Source: Actinoplanes oblitus (GTDB taxonomy: Bacteria > Actinomycetota > Actinomycetes > Mycobacteriales > Micromonosporaceae). From it: a stretch of DNA of 64,000 bases. The DNA is taken from contig NZ_CP126980.1 in the NCBI RefSeq assembly GCF_030252345.1, positions 4,107,501 through 4,171,500 on the forward strand, in the 5' to 3' direction. The notes beneath the pieces were generated by a model that was given only the letters and a program-made list of their open reading frames with translations, ran no database searches and had not been told where the DNA came from. A program made the translations under genes and the position numbers. This document shows, piece after piece, positions 35,320-44,557 of the stretch (its first letter is position 1; every line of letters begins with the position of its first letter).

Positions 35320-37029
35320 GTGCGCATTTTGCTGCTGGTCACCGCCTTCAACGGGTTCAGTCAGCGTGTCTGGTGTGCGTTGCGGGCTGGCGGGCACGAC
35401 GTCGGCGTGCATGTCGCTGGCGGTGCCTCCGACATCATCACCGGAGTCCGCAACGCGAATCCGGATCTGATCGTGGCCCCGTATCTGACCAAACGAGTGC
35501 CGGCGCAGGTGTGGCAGCACTGGCCGACAGTGATCATCCACCCCGGGCCGGTGGGCGACCGCGGCCCGTCGTCGCTGGATTGGGCCATCAGCGATGGCGT
35601 GGCCCGCTGGGGAGTCACCGCCCTGCAGGCCGTCGAGGAAATGGACGCCGGGCCGATCTGGGCCACTCGCACGTTCGCCATGCCGGGTGTTGCCCGACGC
35701 AAGTCGGCCCTGTACGCCGGACCGGTCGCCGACGCCGCCTTACAGTGCATCGTCGAGGTTGTCGCCAAGGCCGAGGATCCGTCGTTCACGCCGGTGTGGT
35801 CGGACCGGATGCCGGTGGAGGTGCCGGGTGCCCGAGCCCGGCCGTCGATGCGGCAAGCGGACCGGGCGATCGACTGGGCCGGGCCAGGCGATCAGATCGT
35901 GCGGCGCATCCGCGCCGCCGACGGCGCACCTGGAGTGTTGACCGAGGTGGCCGGGCTGCCGGTGTACGCCTACGACGCTCACCCCGGCACGATCCGCGGT
36001 GGCCGGCCCGGCCAGGTCCTGTTACGCCGCGAAGGCGCCGTCCTGGTCGCTGCAGGCGACGGCAGCGTCTGGCTCGGCCACCTACGCCGGGCCACAGATG
36101 ACTCAGCGTCGCCGACGATCAAACTGCCCGCTGTGTCCGTCCTCGGTTCGCGGGTTCACGGGGTAGCACACGCGTCCGGGCGATCGGGGCGGGCGCCGCA
36201 GGCGGCCTGCGGATACGGGCAGATCCGGTACCGGCGGGCCGGCCCGGTCGGATGGCTGCACTTCGACTTCTACAACGGCGCCATGGCAGCGGGACACTGC
36301 CGGCGGCTGCTGGCCGGGCTGCGGCACGCGACGGAGCAGGACACCCGCGTGGTCGTGGTGTGCAGCGGCACGGAAACGTTCAGCAACGGCATCCACCTCA
36401 ACGTCATCGACGCCGCCACCGATCCGGCGGCCGAAGGGTGGGCGAATGTCCGGGCGATCAACGAGGTGTGCCGGGAACTCATCAGCTGCACACGGCAAAC
36501 CGTCATCGCTGCCTACAACGGCTCGGCCGGGGCAGGCGGGGTGATGCTCGGGCTCGGCGCCGACATCGTCGCCGCCTGCAACGGAATCGTCCTCAACCCG
36601 TACTACACCATGGGCTTGTTCGGCTCCGAGCTGCACACCTATACGTTGCCGGCCTGGGTCGGCGCCGAACGGGCAGCGCGGCTGCTGGCCGACCAAGTCC
36701 CGGTGGACGCCGATCAGGCGTTGCGCATCGGTCTGGTCGACGAGGTCGGGCCTCGGGATCCTGACACCTTCCAGGAGTGGCTGATGTCCTTGGCCATCGA
36801 GGAGACGGACTCGGCGTTGGTTCGGGCCCGAGTCGACGCGAAACAGCGCCGCCTTGGCGCAGTACCTCCGCTGGGTGTGTATGAGGCTCGTGAGCTGGCG
36901 GAGATGAGTCGCGACCTGTTCGACGATCGGTCTGGTTTCGCTGCCGCCCGCCGAAACTTCGTGGGAAAGGCGGGCGCCGAAATTGCTGGCGGACTACGGC
37001 TGCGACCGACCTCCGCCGTGCCGGCATGA
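35320..37029 (+). CDS. hypX: HypX/HoxX-type hydrogenase maturation protein, orphan
   Basis: A 569-residue protein from a GTG at 35320 with GGAGGAACC directly upstream. The N-terminal formyltransferase-like domain starts VRILLLVTAFNGFSQRVWCAL and carries IIHPGPVGDRGPSSLDWAI as its active-site loop. The C-terminal enoyl-CoA hydratase-like domain contains SGTETFSNGIHLNVIDAA and YNGSAGAGGVMLGLGADIVAA. HypX/HoxX makes CO for the NiFe-hydrogenase centre from formyl-tetrahydrofolate under aerobic conditions. No hydrogenase gene is in this window, so it either serves a distant hydrogenase or has a related role. Confidence 0.88.
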   Translation: MRILLLVTAFNGFSQRVWCALRAGGHDVGVHVAGGASDIITGVRNANPDLIVAPYLTKRVPAQVWQHWPTVIIHPGPVGDRGPSSLDWAISDGVARWGVTALQAVEEMDAGPIWATRTFAMPGVARRKSALYAGPVADAALQCIVEVVAKAEDPSFTPVWSDRMPVEVPGARARPSMRQADRAIDWAGPGDQIVRRIRAADGAPGVLTEVAGLPVYAYDAHPGTIRGGRPGQVLLRREGAVLVAAGDGSVWLGHLRRATDDSASPTIKLPAVSVLGSRVHGVAHASGRSGRAPQAACGYGQIRYRRAGPVGWLHFDFYNGAMAAGHCRRLLAGLRHATEQDTRVVVVCSGTETFSNGIHLNVIDAATDPAAEGWANVRAINEVCRELISCTRQTVIAAYNGSAGAGGVMLGLGADIVAACNGIVLNPYYTMGLFGSELHTYTLPAWVGAERAARLLADQVPVDADQALRIGLVDEVGPRDPDTFQEWLMSLAIEETDSALVRARVDAKQRRLGAVPPLGVYEARELAEMSRDLFDDRSGFAAARRNFVGKAGAEIAGGLRLRPTSAVPA

Positions 37030-37550
37030 CGAGCGGGGTGATCCGCCGGCATTACTTGCCGTTGGTGACAGTAGGGATCGTGGCGCAGTCTTGGCTGCCG
37101 TCGGCGCCCAAGGCCATGATCCTGTGCGCTCGTATTGCCCAAGCCGCACGCCCAAGCCGCACTGAAGGACCACGCTGAAGTAGCAGGCTCGGCCACGGCC
37201 CTGTGTTTGACGGCTGCGGCCGAACGTGCGGCCACTGGTGAAAGCGTAGTCCGTCAGCCGCTCAAGCAGCCGCACACCGATACGCGCTCAAAGCGTAGAG
37301 GCCCTGTCCGGGCTCGCACAAAAGATCACGTTCGGGTGAATTAGCGGACCTGCCGAAGATCAAGAGTGGTTGCTTCCCGCCGTGGCGGTAATGTCGATGC
37401 CGGTAGTTTGCGCCTGCCGGATCGAGTTGCCGTAGCCCGCGCCTATGGCAATGACGAAGACAAAGGTTCTCGGAATCGCGCATCAGAGCACGCCATGGTC
37501 CTTGGTCACCTGGGCGGAGCGGCGCGGGACGTTTCGCCGGAGGGCGAACG
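37030..37550. other. No gene recognised
   Basis: About 520 bp between hypX and a degraded IS. Contains an 11-bp tandem duplication (CCAAGCCGCACGCCCAAGCCG near 37138), possibly old IS end sequence around 37300-37340, and no supported coding sequence. Confidence 0.4.
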
Positions 37551-38010
37551 ATGACTAAGAACCGGAAGCAGGGCTGTGCTCGAGCCGTTGCTGCCAGGGG
37601 AACAGGTCGTGATGGGCCGCGCAGATGGACATTGAGCTTGATCATCGACGGGATCCGGTGGCGGGCGCGGATCGGCTCACCGTGGCGGGATGTGCCCGCG
37701 GTGTATCCGCCGTGGCCGACGCTGTATCGATGGTTTCGCCGATGGCAGCGCGACGGGATCTGGGCACAGATCCTCGACTCGTTGCAGGCCCTGGCAGGCG
37801 CGGCCGGATTGATCGGTTGGACGGTAAGCGTGGACTCCACCATCAGCCGCGCCCATCAGCACGCGGCCGGCGCTCGCCGCGACGGCGGCAAGCAGAAGGA
37901 GCCGCCGGGGGCACGGCGAGCTTGTCATACCTGGTAGCCACGGCCCGGTGCTGTTTGAGCTGGTTGATGCCGCACTCCACCTCGGTGGGCTGCGCAGGCA
38001 AATTGCCGCG
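37551..38010 (+). pseudogene. Degraded, rearranged IS5/ISL2-type transposase
   Basis: Plus-strand text SLIIDGIRWRARIGSPWRDV, TLYRWFRRWQRDGIWAQIL and GWTVSVDSTISRAHQHAAGA is the N-terminal half of an IS5-family transposase and stops near 37920. Immediately after it, the minus strand reads PTEVECGINQLKQHRAVATR, which is normally the C-terminal end of the same protein. The middle is missing and the tail is inverted, so the IS was deleted and rearranged. Confidence 0.75.
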
Positions 38011-38155
38011 CAGCTGACCGCGTCCCGCGCGCGTTCGCCGTTCGCACGGCGTAACGGAGCGGTGCTGCACCATCACGACTGCTGACAGCGCGGCCGGCCT
38101 CCGAAGACACGCTGTTCAGGCTGACCCACTCCTGCCACCACCGATCCGCTAGCCG

Positions 38156-39031
38156 CTACCGCGGCGGGTTGGCTGCGACGACTACGCGTTCTTTCCAGGC
38201 ATTGCGTACGGCGAGCAACTCCGTGCGGTGTTTCGCCTTCCAGGCGTCGAGCCGCTCGTCGAGCAGCCTCATGGCAGCGGTGTAGGCCGGACGCCGGCAG
38301 TCGACGTCAGCGGCGAAAACGGCCTTCATCTTCGCCAACCCGCGCCGCCAGGATGCGCTGCCAGGCTCGCCCTGAAGCCGCGGTGCGAACAGAAAGTCGG
38401 AACGGTCCGCGCCGACGACGTAGCCGTGGCGGACCTTCATGCAGCGGTCATAGCCCTGCCACGCCTTGACGACAGCGTCGTTGCGGTAGATCGGTTCCAG
38501 GAGGTCTTCGAGTTCGGCAAGCTGGTAAGCGCCGGCAGGCGGGTCGATGTCGAGGTAGTTGCGATGCTCGAACGGGGCCGTGCAGCCGTTGAAGACGTCG
38601 ACGTCCTCGGGCTTGAGGGCCGGCTCGGTGATGCCCGCGCGGCGCAGGCGTACCCCGGCGTACTCGTTGAGCTCGAACCGGCGCGTGCCGGCCGTCAGGG
38701 AGTCGATGATCGCGGCCCTGCCGTTGCCGTAGCCGAGGTCGGCGTCGGTGAAGTCCTGGTAGAAATCAACGAACGGCAGCGGGGCATACGGGCGCCCGTG
38801 GGCACGCATGCAGTCAGCGACACCGCCTTCGACACGGCGGTAGTTCAACACCTCGGTGGCCCGCAACTCCTCCAGGTTTCCGGTGATGCTCAGCGACACC
38901 GCGTCCAGGCGTGCGGCCGCCGCCGCCAGGTCGAACCCTGATGTCACGCGCGGGGGCGGCGCGGCCGCGGACGAACCTCCGCCCGCTAGCACCGCTATCC
39001 ACGACACCACCGCCAACCATCGCCGCTTCAC
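38156..39031 (-). CDS. Secreted protein with paired-cysteine motif
   Basis: A 291-residue protein from a GTG at 39031. The signal peptide VKRRWLAVVSWIAVLAGGGS is followed by an Ala/Pro-rich cleavage region. The mature part has NYRRVEGGVADCMRAHGRPY, VDVFNGCTAPFEHRNYLDID, WQGYDRCMKVRHGY and FAADVDCRRPAYTAAM: four Cys in the spacing of the ECMRxxG-type secreted actinomycete proteins. A paralogue-like lipoprotein is at 54123-55022. The function is unknown. Confidence 0.7.
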   Translation of the reverse strand: MKRRWLAVVSWIAVLAGGGSSAAAPPPRVTSGFDLAAAAARLDAVSLSITGNLEELRATEVLNYRRVEGGVADCMRAHGRPYAPLPFVDFYQDFTDADLGYGNGRAAIIDSLTAGTRRFELNEYAGVRLRRAGITEPALKPEDVDVFNGCTAPFEHRNYLDIDPPAGAYQLAELEDLLEPIYRNDAVVKAWQGYDRCMKVRHGYVVGADRSDFLFAPRLQGEPGSASWRRGLAKMKAVFAADVDCRRPAYTAAMRLLDERLDAWKAKHRTELLAVRNAWKERVVVAANPPR

Positions 39032-39196
39032 GATGACCCAACGACCAGGGCCCGGCACCGGTCGCGTTGCTCCGTGGGCGCAGCGGGATGCGCTGTTCGC
39101 GGCGATGACCTGGGATCGGGGCCGGGCGGCGCTTTCGGGGCGTACGTATCCGAGGGGCGGGCGCTTCAGTCGGTGGTCAGGCCAGCGGTGGGGGGT

Positions 39197-40526
39197 GTCC
39201 CTATGGTTTTCGTCAAGCGGCGAGGGCGTGGTCTGTGGGTCGGGCCTGGTAGTGCTGTCGGTCGCGGAGCATGGCGAACAGGACATCGACGCGGCGGCGT
39301 GCGAGGCAGATGAGGGCGGCGTTGTGCCGTTTGCCGGCGGCGCGTTTGCGGTCGTAGTAGGCCCGTGACGGCGGATGCGCGAGGCTGGCGAAGGCGGCGA
39401 GGAAGAACGCGCGTTTCAGCTGTTTGTTGCCGCCTTTGGGTGGGTGTTCGCCGCGGATGCTGGTGCCGGAGCGGCGGGTGACCGGGGCCAGGCCGGCGTA
39501 GGCCGCGAGGTGTCCTGAGGTCGCGAAGGCGGTGCCGTCACCGACTTCGAGCAGAATCCGGGCTGCGGTCCTGACCCCGATGCCTGGCATCGATGTCAGG
39601 ACCTCGGCAAGAGGGTGCGCATCAAGCATCTCCTCGACCCCGGCGGCCACCTCGTCACGTTGCTGGAGCACCTCGCGCAGGCTGTCGGCCAATTTCGGCA
39701 GGATCTTCTCCGCCGCTGCGGTGCCGGGGACGGTCACGGTCTGCTCGTCGAGAGCGGTGAAAATCTGCTCGACGAGGCGTTCGCCCATCCTCGGGGCTTT
39801 CGGGCGGACGATCTCGACGAGTTTCGCCCGGCCAGCGCGGCGCAGTCCGGCAGGTCCGCCGCAACGCGACAGCAGTTCCAGAACGGCTTTGTGCTGGGCT
39901 TTCGGGCCCAGCACGCGTTCGAGTGCGGGATGGATCTGGGTGAGCAGGCCCCGGATGCGGTTGCTGAGGCGGGTGGCTTCCCCGGCGAGGTCGTCGTCGA
40001 AGCCGACCAGGACTTCCAGTTCAGCGAGGGTGTCGTCACCGACGTCGACCCTGCGCAGTGTGTGGGGCAGGGTGCGGGCGGCGTCCGCGATCACGAACGC
40101 GTCGCGGGCGTCGGTCTTCGCACGGCCGGGATGCAGGTCCGCGATGCGGCGCATGGCCAGGCCGGGCAAGTAGGCGACCTGATGGCCCGCAGTTCGGGCG
40201 ACCGCGACGGGCAGAGCTCCGATCGAGGCCGGCTGGTCAACGACGACCAGCACCGCACCGTGCTTGACGAGCTTGTCGAACAGCTGCCGCAACCGGGCCT
40301 CGGTATTCACCAGAGGAGCGTCATACAGACGCTTGCCGTCACGGTTCAGGGCGACGGCGTGGTGACCGTCCTTGCCCACGTCCAAACCGAGAAACACCTG
40401 GTAGCCGTCGTGCACATCGCCTCCCCGCGACCGCAGCGCGTTCCCGGTCGCCATGTCCGGCGTCGACTGCCGGCAGCCACGTTACGAAGAGACCAACCCG
40501 ACCTGGCGGGTGGTCATGTCCCTTAT
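39197..40526 (-). mobile_element. IS110-family element
   Basis: The transposase at 39213-40415 plus flanks. TGTCCCTAT at about 39198 and TGTCCCTTAT at about 40520 occur in the same orientation at either side, as IS110 elements lack terminal inverted repeats and often carry short direct similarities at their ends. The boundaries are approximate. Confidence 0.65.
39213..40415 (-). CDS. IS110-family DEDD transposase
   Basis: A 400-residue protein from a GTG at 40415 with GGGGAGGCG just upstream. The N-terminal DEDD RuvC-like domain starts VFLGLDVGKDGHHAVALNRDG, with VVVDQPASIGALPVAVARTAG and PGRAKTDARDAFVIADAAR. The C-terminal transposase_20 domain contains LTSMPGIGVRTAARILLEVG and GHLAAYAGLAPVTRRSGTS with the catalytic Ser. 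It looks intact. The same frame also extends upstream to 40454. Confidence 0.95.
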   Translation of the reverse strand: MHDGYQVFLGLDVGKDGHHAVALNRDGKRLYDAPLVNTEARLRQLFDKLVKHGAVLVVVDQPASIGALPVAVARTAGHQVAYLPGLAMRRIADLHPGRAKTDARDAFVIADAARTLPHTLRRVDVGDDTLAELEVLVGFDDDLAGEATRLSNRIRGLLTQIHPALERVLGPKAQHKAVLELLSRCGGPAGLRRAGRAKLVEIVRPKAPRMGERLVEQIFTALDEQTVTVPGTAAAEKILPKLADSLREVLQQRDEVAAGVEEMLDAHPLAEVLTSMPGIGVRTAARILLEVGDGTAFATSGHLAAYAGLAPVTRRSGTSIRGEHPPKGGNKQLKRAFFLAAFASLAHPPSRAYYDRKRAAGKRHNAALICLARRRVDVLFAMLRDRQHYQARPTDHALAA

Positions 40527-40795
40527 CAGCGGTCCGTCGACGCCACCCGGTCCGGTGACAACACCCCCCCGGATCATGCGTACGACAGGGGCGGTAAGTC
40601 ATGCCGGACCAGGCGACCGAGCGTCCCCAACGGGGACCTGAAAACGGTAACGGGGCGGGCCCTGCTGGGCGATGGTCGGCGAGGATCCGGTGCTCCGCAC
40701 CGCGTACCACGCCTGGGCCCAGCGTTGGCCGGCCGGCGGCGAACATGGGCCCACGTCCACGCCCACGCCGCCGATGGGCATAGCCCGATCTTGTG
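40527..40795. other. No gene recognised
   Basis: About 270 bp between the IS110 element and the truncated AraC gene. It holds short G+C-rich inverted repeats only. Confidence 0.4.
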
Positions 40796-41473
40796 TTAGT
40801 TCCGTGGGTTGAATTCACCTGCCGGTCCGTGGCAATAGTCGAGGCTGGTGTTGGGAAAGACCGCGAGTGCGGTGGCCGCGAGCAGGTGTCGTGTCTGCGC
40901 CACGATCAGGGGGTTCTGCATCAGGCAGGTGTCGTAGAGCATGGTGGTCGTGGCATGGGAGACGGTCTGTGACCAGTGCCGCCCGAGACGTGCACTGATC
41001 GGCCGTGCGCTGTCGAAGCGCAGGTCGGCGCCGTGGATGCCGGTCTGGGCGTGCGCGACGTCTTCGAGCAGTGCGCGCGGTAGCCGTACCGTGAACAGGT
41101 CGACGTCGGCGAAGTCGAAGTCCTGCCGGCGGCCTGGGGTGACTGCGTAGCTGTCGCCGGGCCCGAAATGCCGTGTGTTCTTTCCGTGGCTGAGGGCGTT
41201 CCGGCCGCGGACCAGGTGAGTGATGTTCACGTCGCCGTCCGGCTCGGCGGCGATACGGGTATGGGGAAAGACCCGCAGCCGGGTCAGGCGGATGTCGTCG
41301 AGCCGGGTCACGGCCGCCAGGAGCCGGGGTGAACCGGGATTCCGCTCCGAGAACAGCTCCCTGACCTCGAAGAAGGCCTGCCGGACGAAGTTGTAGGTCT
41401 CGTCGATGTTGGAAATCGCGAAGTGCTGCCAGTGCGGGCCGGAGTAGACCGAGGAAGCTGTCACCTGCTTCAC
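40796..41473 (-). pseudogene. AraC-family regulator lacking its DNA-binding domain
   Basis: 225 residues from a GTG at 41473. ISNIDETYNFVRQAFFEVRE, FGPGDSYAVTPGRRQDFDF and SQTVSHATTTMLYDTCLMQNP match the AraC_binding_2-type N-terminal domain of actinomycete AraC regulators. In complete members two helix-turn-helix motifs follow; here the frame ends NTSLDYCHGPAGEFNPRN at 40796 with no such motifs. The 3' part was probably lost together with the rearrangements that brought in the nearby IS110. Confidence 0.7.
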
Positions 41474-41737
41474 CTGCCGATGCGGACCTTGGCCATGCCT
41501 GAACGCAGCCGATCCCAAAAACGTACTGTCTTCGCGCTGGGCGTCGCCTGCGGACCTTGTGGCTGGTGCCCGCGCGGTAACGCGGTTATGCAGTAAGGAC
41601 CGGCGATTGTGCTGCTGCGGGGCAGTGTGGGGCACGGCCATCCCGGGACGTGTTCACCTCCTGGAGCGAGCTGTCGTGCACTGCGGTAGCGCCGACTAAT
41701 GGCCACCGTGGCCCCGCCCAAAGAGTAGGAGTGCGTG

Positions 41738-41788
41738 ATGAACGAATGGTCGGTTGATCAGCAGCCCGGGCCGCCCTCCGAGCGATGA
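41738..41788 (+). CDS. 16-residue leader ORF before the STAS gene
   Basis: ATG at 41738 with TAGGAG about 6-7 bases upstream, reading MNEWSVDQQPGPPSER. Its TGA overlaps the STAS start codon as ATGA. The STAS gene itself has no good ribosome binding site, so translation of this tiny frame may deliver ribosomes to it. Confidence 0.45.
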   Translation: MNEWSVDQQPGPPSER

Positions 41789-42558
41789 CCGTGGCCACGC
41801 TGCATCGCAGCGACGCACTCATCATCCGGGTCGTCGGCGACCTGGTCGGGGATACCAGGAAGGAGTGGGACCCGCTGGTAGCGGCTCTACCTCCGGGTAT
41901 CCGGCGTGTGGTGGTGGATATGGCCGATGCTGACTTCATGGATGGCGCGGGCCTACGTGCTCTGCTGCACGCCCGACACGCCTGCGTCAGCCTCGGTGTC
42001 ACCTTCACAGTGCAAAACCCCGGCATGTCTGCGCGCTATCTGATGGAACTGACCGGAACGACCGACCTACTACTGCCCACCGACTTGCCCGAGGATCCCG
42101 CCGAGAGTCAACGACCCACCGAGCGTGAAGCAGGCACGGGCCGAGACGCGAGGTGCCCGGCGCCTTCCGGGCGCCCTCTGGCCTTGACGTCGGTGAACAC
42201 ATGGGCCGGGCAACGTACCGATATCGAGCAGGACTTGCGCTGTGGTGTCGTGCTCGATGTGACCAACCAATCGACCGACTACTGCCCGATCCGGACTCAA
42301 CCTCATACGGTCGCAAGGAGGGCTGTCGGCCTTGACCGACGGCAGCGCCGGAGTACTGACCCGGATCTGGGAGCCGATCGGGATGTCACAAGGAGGGTCG
42401 CCGGCTTTGACCGACGGCAGCTTGCCGGTCTGGTTTTCCTCGGTGGCGAAGATCCGGATGTCGCAAGGAGGGCCGCTGACTTTGACCGACGGCAGCCTCG
42501 GCGCTGGTGCAGAACCTCGCCAGCCCGTTCGGGTCGCAGGGAGGGCCGCCGGCTTTGA
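41785..42558 (+). CDS. STAS-domain anti-sigma antagonist-like protein running into a CRISPR array
   Basis: Residues 1-100 form a STAS domain (SpoIIAA-like): SDALIIRVVGDLVGD, IRRVVVDMADADFMDGAGLR and MELTGTTDLLLPTDL. The position of the phosphorylated Ser (usually DSxGL) is Gly54 here, so regulation by an anti-sigma kinase is doubtful. The remaining 150 residues are not STAS: from 42310 they are the antisense translation of CRISPR repeats (VARRA...DRRQ repeated). The natural stop has apparently been lost and the array now supplies the 3' end. Confidence 0.65.
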   Translation: MTVATLHRSDALIIRVVGDLVGDTRKEWDPLVAALPPGIRRVVVDMADADFMDGAGLRALLHARHACVSLGVTFTVQNPGMSARYLMELTGTTDLLLPTDLPEDPAESQRPTEREAGTGRDARCPAPSGRPLALTSVNTWAGQRTDIEQDLRCGVVLDVTNQSTDYCPIRTQPHTVARRAVGLDRRQRRSTDPDLGADRDVTRRVAGFDRRQLAGLVFLGGEDPDVARRAADFDRRQPRRWCRTSPARSGRREGRRL

Positions 42559-42568
42559 CCGACGGCAG
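42310..42568 (-). CRISPR. CRISPR array A (4 repeats, leftward)
   Basis: 36-bp repeats at 42310-42345, 42385-42420, 42460-42495 and 42533-42568, with spacers of 39, 39 and 37 bp. In the transcribed direction the repeat begins CTGCCGTCGG and ends CCTCCTTGCGAC. Repeats differ from each other at one to several positions; the one nearest the leader is not the most regular. The leader lies at the right (42569-42720), so transcription is leftward, opposite to the cas genes. Confidence 0.92.
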
Positions 42569-42720
42569 CGCTTTCTGAACTGGGATGATGGCTTCTGGTT
42601 GCCTGCCGCAGGCCCCGGCCTTGCGGTGACGGTATCGACTTTGCCCAGATTTCGGTCGGGAATCTCTCCCGTTGTCGGGTCGAGCTTGAGGTTCCGCAGT
42701 CCGTTTTTCTGATCTTCAGT
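42569..42720 (-). promoter_or_regulatory. Leader of CRISPR array A
   Basis: On the minus strand it reads GACTGAAGATCAG, GGAACCTCAAGCTCGACCCG, GATTCCCGACC and TCCCAGTTCAGAAAGCG and then enters the first repeat. The same landmarks in the same order form the leaders of arrays B and D. Confidence 0.8.
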
Positions 42721-42766
42721 CGTCAAAGAATCGCCATGGCGAACGTGGTCATCTTATTGATGCCTG

Positions 42767-42840
42767 CTATTGCCGGTTGGCGTGGATGCGGTGATGGGTC
42801 AGGATACCGGCGGGCCTGCCCCTTTGTGCAGTGAGCCGGT
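42767..42840 (-). pseudogene. Remnant of a cas3-extension 3' end
   Basis: Minus-strand text PAGILTHHRIHANRQ with a stop at 42767 matches the end of the intact cas3 (SAGTLTPHRIHTEP). The spacer to the leader, with ATCAATAAGATGACCACGTTC, matches ATCAATAGGACGACCGTTC after the intact gene. Further right, 42841-43371 has no recognisable gene. Confidence 0.65.
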
Positions 42841-43371
42841 GGCGGCTTCGGCCGGGCGGCGCCGGCCGAGGCGTTGTTCGAGGTGCGACAGGCGGGCGAT
42901 GACGGCGGCCTGTCGCGCAACGATGGCGGGTTGCTCGGCATTCGCCAGTCGCGCGATGGTCCCTTGCTGCTCCGATCTTTAAAGTCCAGCTGGCGGCATC
43001 TAATGCACTCTGGCGCGGTGTCCGCTTGGGGTGGTCTGTGCCTCCACGTCGCGCGTCGCTCATACGCGTGGTTCTGGATTCCGCTTGAAGCGCCAGCATG
43101 TCCGCGCGCCTCTTCTTCATACGATCGGGTGATTTTTCGGCTGCTCTGCTGTGTGGTCTAGCCGCCGTGATTTCTCCGGTGCTGGCGCGCTGTCGTTTCT
43201 GACCTGCGCATTGCCTGGCCCGGGGGAGTTGCGGCTCTCATCTGTCGTCTGGGCATGTGGGTGATCTCGTCGTTCGGCCCTGCTGGTGGGTTGTAGGAAG
43301 TGTCGTACCCCGGCGGTAAACCATCAGCAGTCCTCGGTTTAGAGGATCGGGTCGATGCAGCGGAGGTTGGG

Positions 43372-44553
43372 ATGACGGACGTGGCGGAGCGGTTGATCAC
43401 GGCACTGGGTGAGGACAGCGCTGACACGGGCATCGTGTTCAGTGCGGTTTATCAGCCTGTTGGCGGGCCGGGTGGGACGGTGATGCCGCCAACGTTTCCG
43501 ACCTCCGAGGAGCAGCGGATCGCTGCTCGGCGAGAGGGGAGGTTTCCGCGACCGTACCTGTTCGAGGAACGGTGGGTGGACGGGACGCGTCGCAGCACCG
43601 TGGTAGTGGATCAGGTTCCGTCGCAGGCGAACCGGGTGGAGGAGGCTTTGCTGGATGCTCGTGACTGTGGCCGGTTGCCTCTGCCGTTGTTCGAGCTGGA
43701 GGTTAAGGAACACGGCGTCCGGTTGACCTCTTTGGATTTTCCGCACCGGTTCGCCGATGCGTATCTGCGTGACAGCGAGGTCGGCGGGGTCCGGTTCGAC
43801 AAGAGTGAGGTCGGGCGGGCGCTGCGCTCGGCGACGGCAGCCGATGTGCGGCCGTTGTTCGAACGGGAGCCGTATTCGTTGGTGTTCGGCGCGTGGGACT
43901 CACACCGTAAGGGCCGGCCGTTGAAGCTGCCCCGGATCTACACCTCGTCGATGTTCGGACTGGAGCCGCTGGACGGTGGTCGGCAGGCCGGAAAGCTGGA
44001 TCCGGTCAACCTCAGCGGTGCGATCGACGACAAGGCGAAGGCGGAGAGTGACTGGCGGTTCCTGCCGGAGGGTGCGAAACGCACCGGTGGGCGCTTGTCG
44101 GAGATCGGGCACGGCAACATCGCGCCGAATCCGGGGCACGGCGGGGTGACGGTGGACGAGATCCGCCGCCGCGGGTGGGTGTCGTTCGCCGGGTTGCGGC
44201 GGCTGCGGTTCGGTGACGTGTCGCCGGAGGCGGCGCTGTTGGGCCGGGCGACGCTGGCGGCGCTGGCGCTGGCCGGGGATCGGCTGGCGTTCGGGCGGGC
44301 GTCAGTGTGGCTGCGCTCGGGCTGCGACCTGACCCGGATCAGTGACGAGGTGGGCATCGAGCAGGCGGGTGGTCAAGTCGAAGCGTTGGCGGTGACGGCG
44401 GCCGACGCGGTCGCCGCGTTCGTCGCCTTGCGGGAGCGGGCCGCGACGGCGGGTCTGCCGATGGCCGGCGATGTGGTGCCGGTGACGCCGACCCCGCAGT
44501 TGGCGGCGGCGATCCGGTACGCGGTCACGCAGGCTGTCGGGGACGGGGAGTGA
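43372..44553 (+). CDS. csb1: Type I-G CRISPR protein Csb1 (Cas7 group)
   Basis: A 393-residue protein, ATG at 43372 with GCGGAGG six bases upstream (an in-frame GTG at 43300 is less well supported). It contains FELEVKEHGVRLTSLDFPHRFADAYLRDSE (residues 110-140), YSLVFGAWDSHRKGR, RIYTSSMFGLEPL and GLRRLRFGDV, the pattern of Csb1/GSU0053, the Cas7-like backbone subunit of type I-G (formerly I-U) Cascade. First gene of a coupled csb1-csb2-cas3 operon; csb2 starts 4 bp after its stop. Confidence 0.9.
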   Translation: MTDVAERLITALGEDSADTGIVFSAVYQPVGGPGGTVMPPTFPTSEEQRIAARREGRFPRPYLFEERWVDGTRRSTVVVDQVPSQANRVEEALLDARDCGRLPLPLFELEVKEHGVRLTSLDFPHRFADAYLRDSEVGGVRFDKSEVGRALRSATAADVRPLFEREPYSLVFGAWDSHRKGRPLKLPRIYTSSMFGLEPLDGGRQAGKLDPVNLSGAIDDKAKAESDWRFLPEGAKRTGGRLSEIGHGNIAPNPGHGGVTVDEIRRRGWVSFAGLRRLRFGDVSPEAALLGRATLAALALAGDRLAFGRASVWLRSGCDLTRISDEVGIEQAGGQVEALAVTAADAVAAFVALRERAATAGLPMAGDVVPVTPTPQLAAAIRYAVTQAVGDGE

Positions 44554-44557
44554 GCTC

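Noticed and set aside
39213..40415. Rightward open frames of over 200 codons opposite the IS110 transposase
   Set aside because: They are antisense shadows; the leftward frame has all DEDD transposase motifs and a ribosome binding site.
42767..43120. Leftward 117-codon gene upstream of array A
   Set aside because: Only its last 20 or so codons are meaningful, as a relic of the cas3-extension end; the rest is Arg- and Pro-rich non-coding text.
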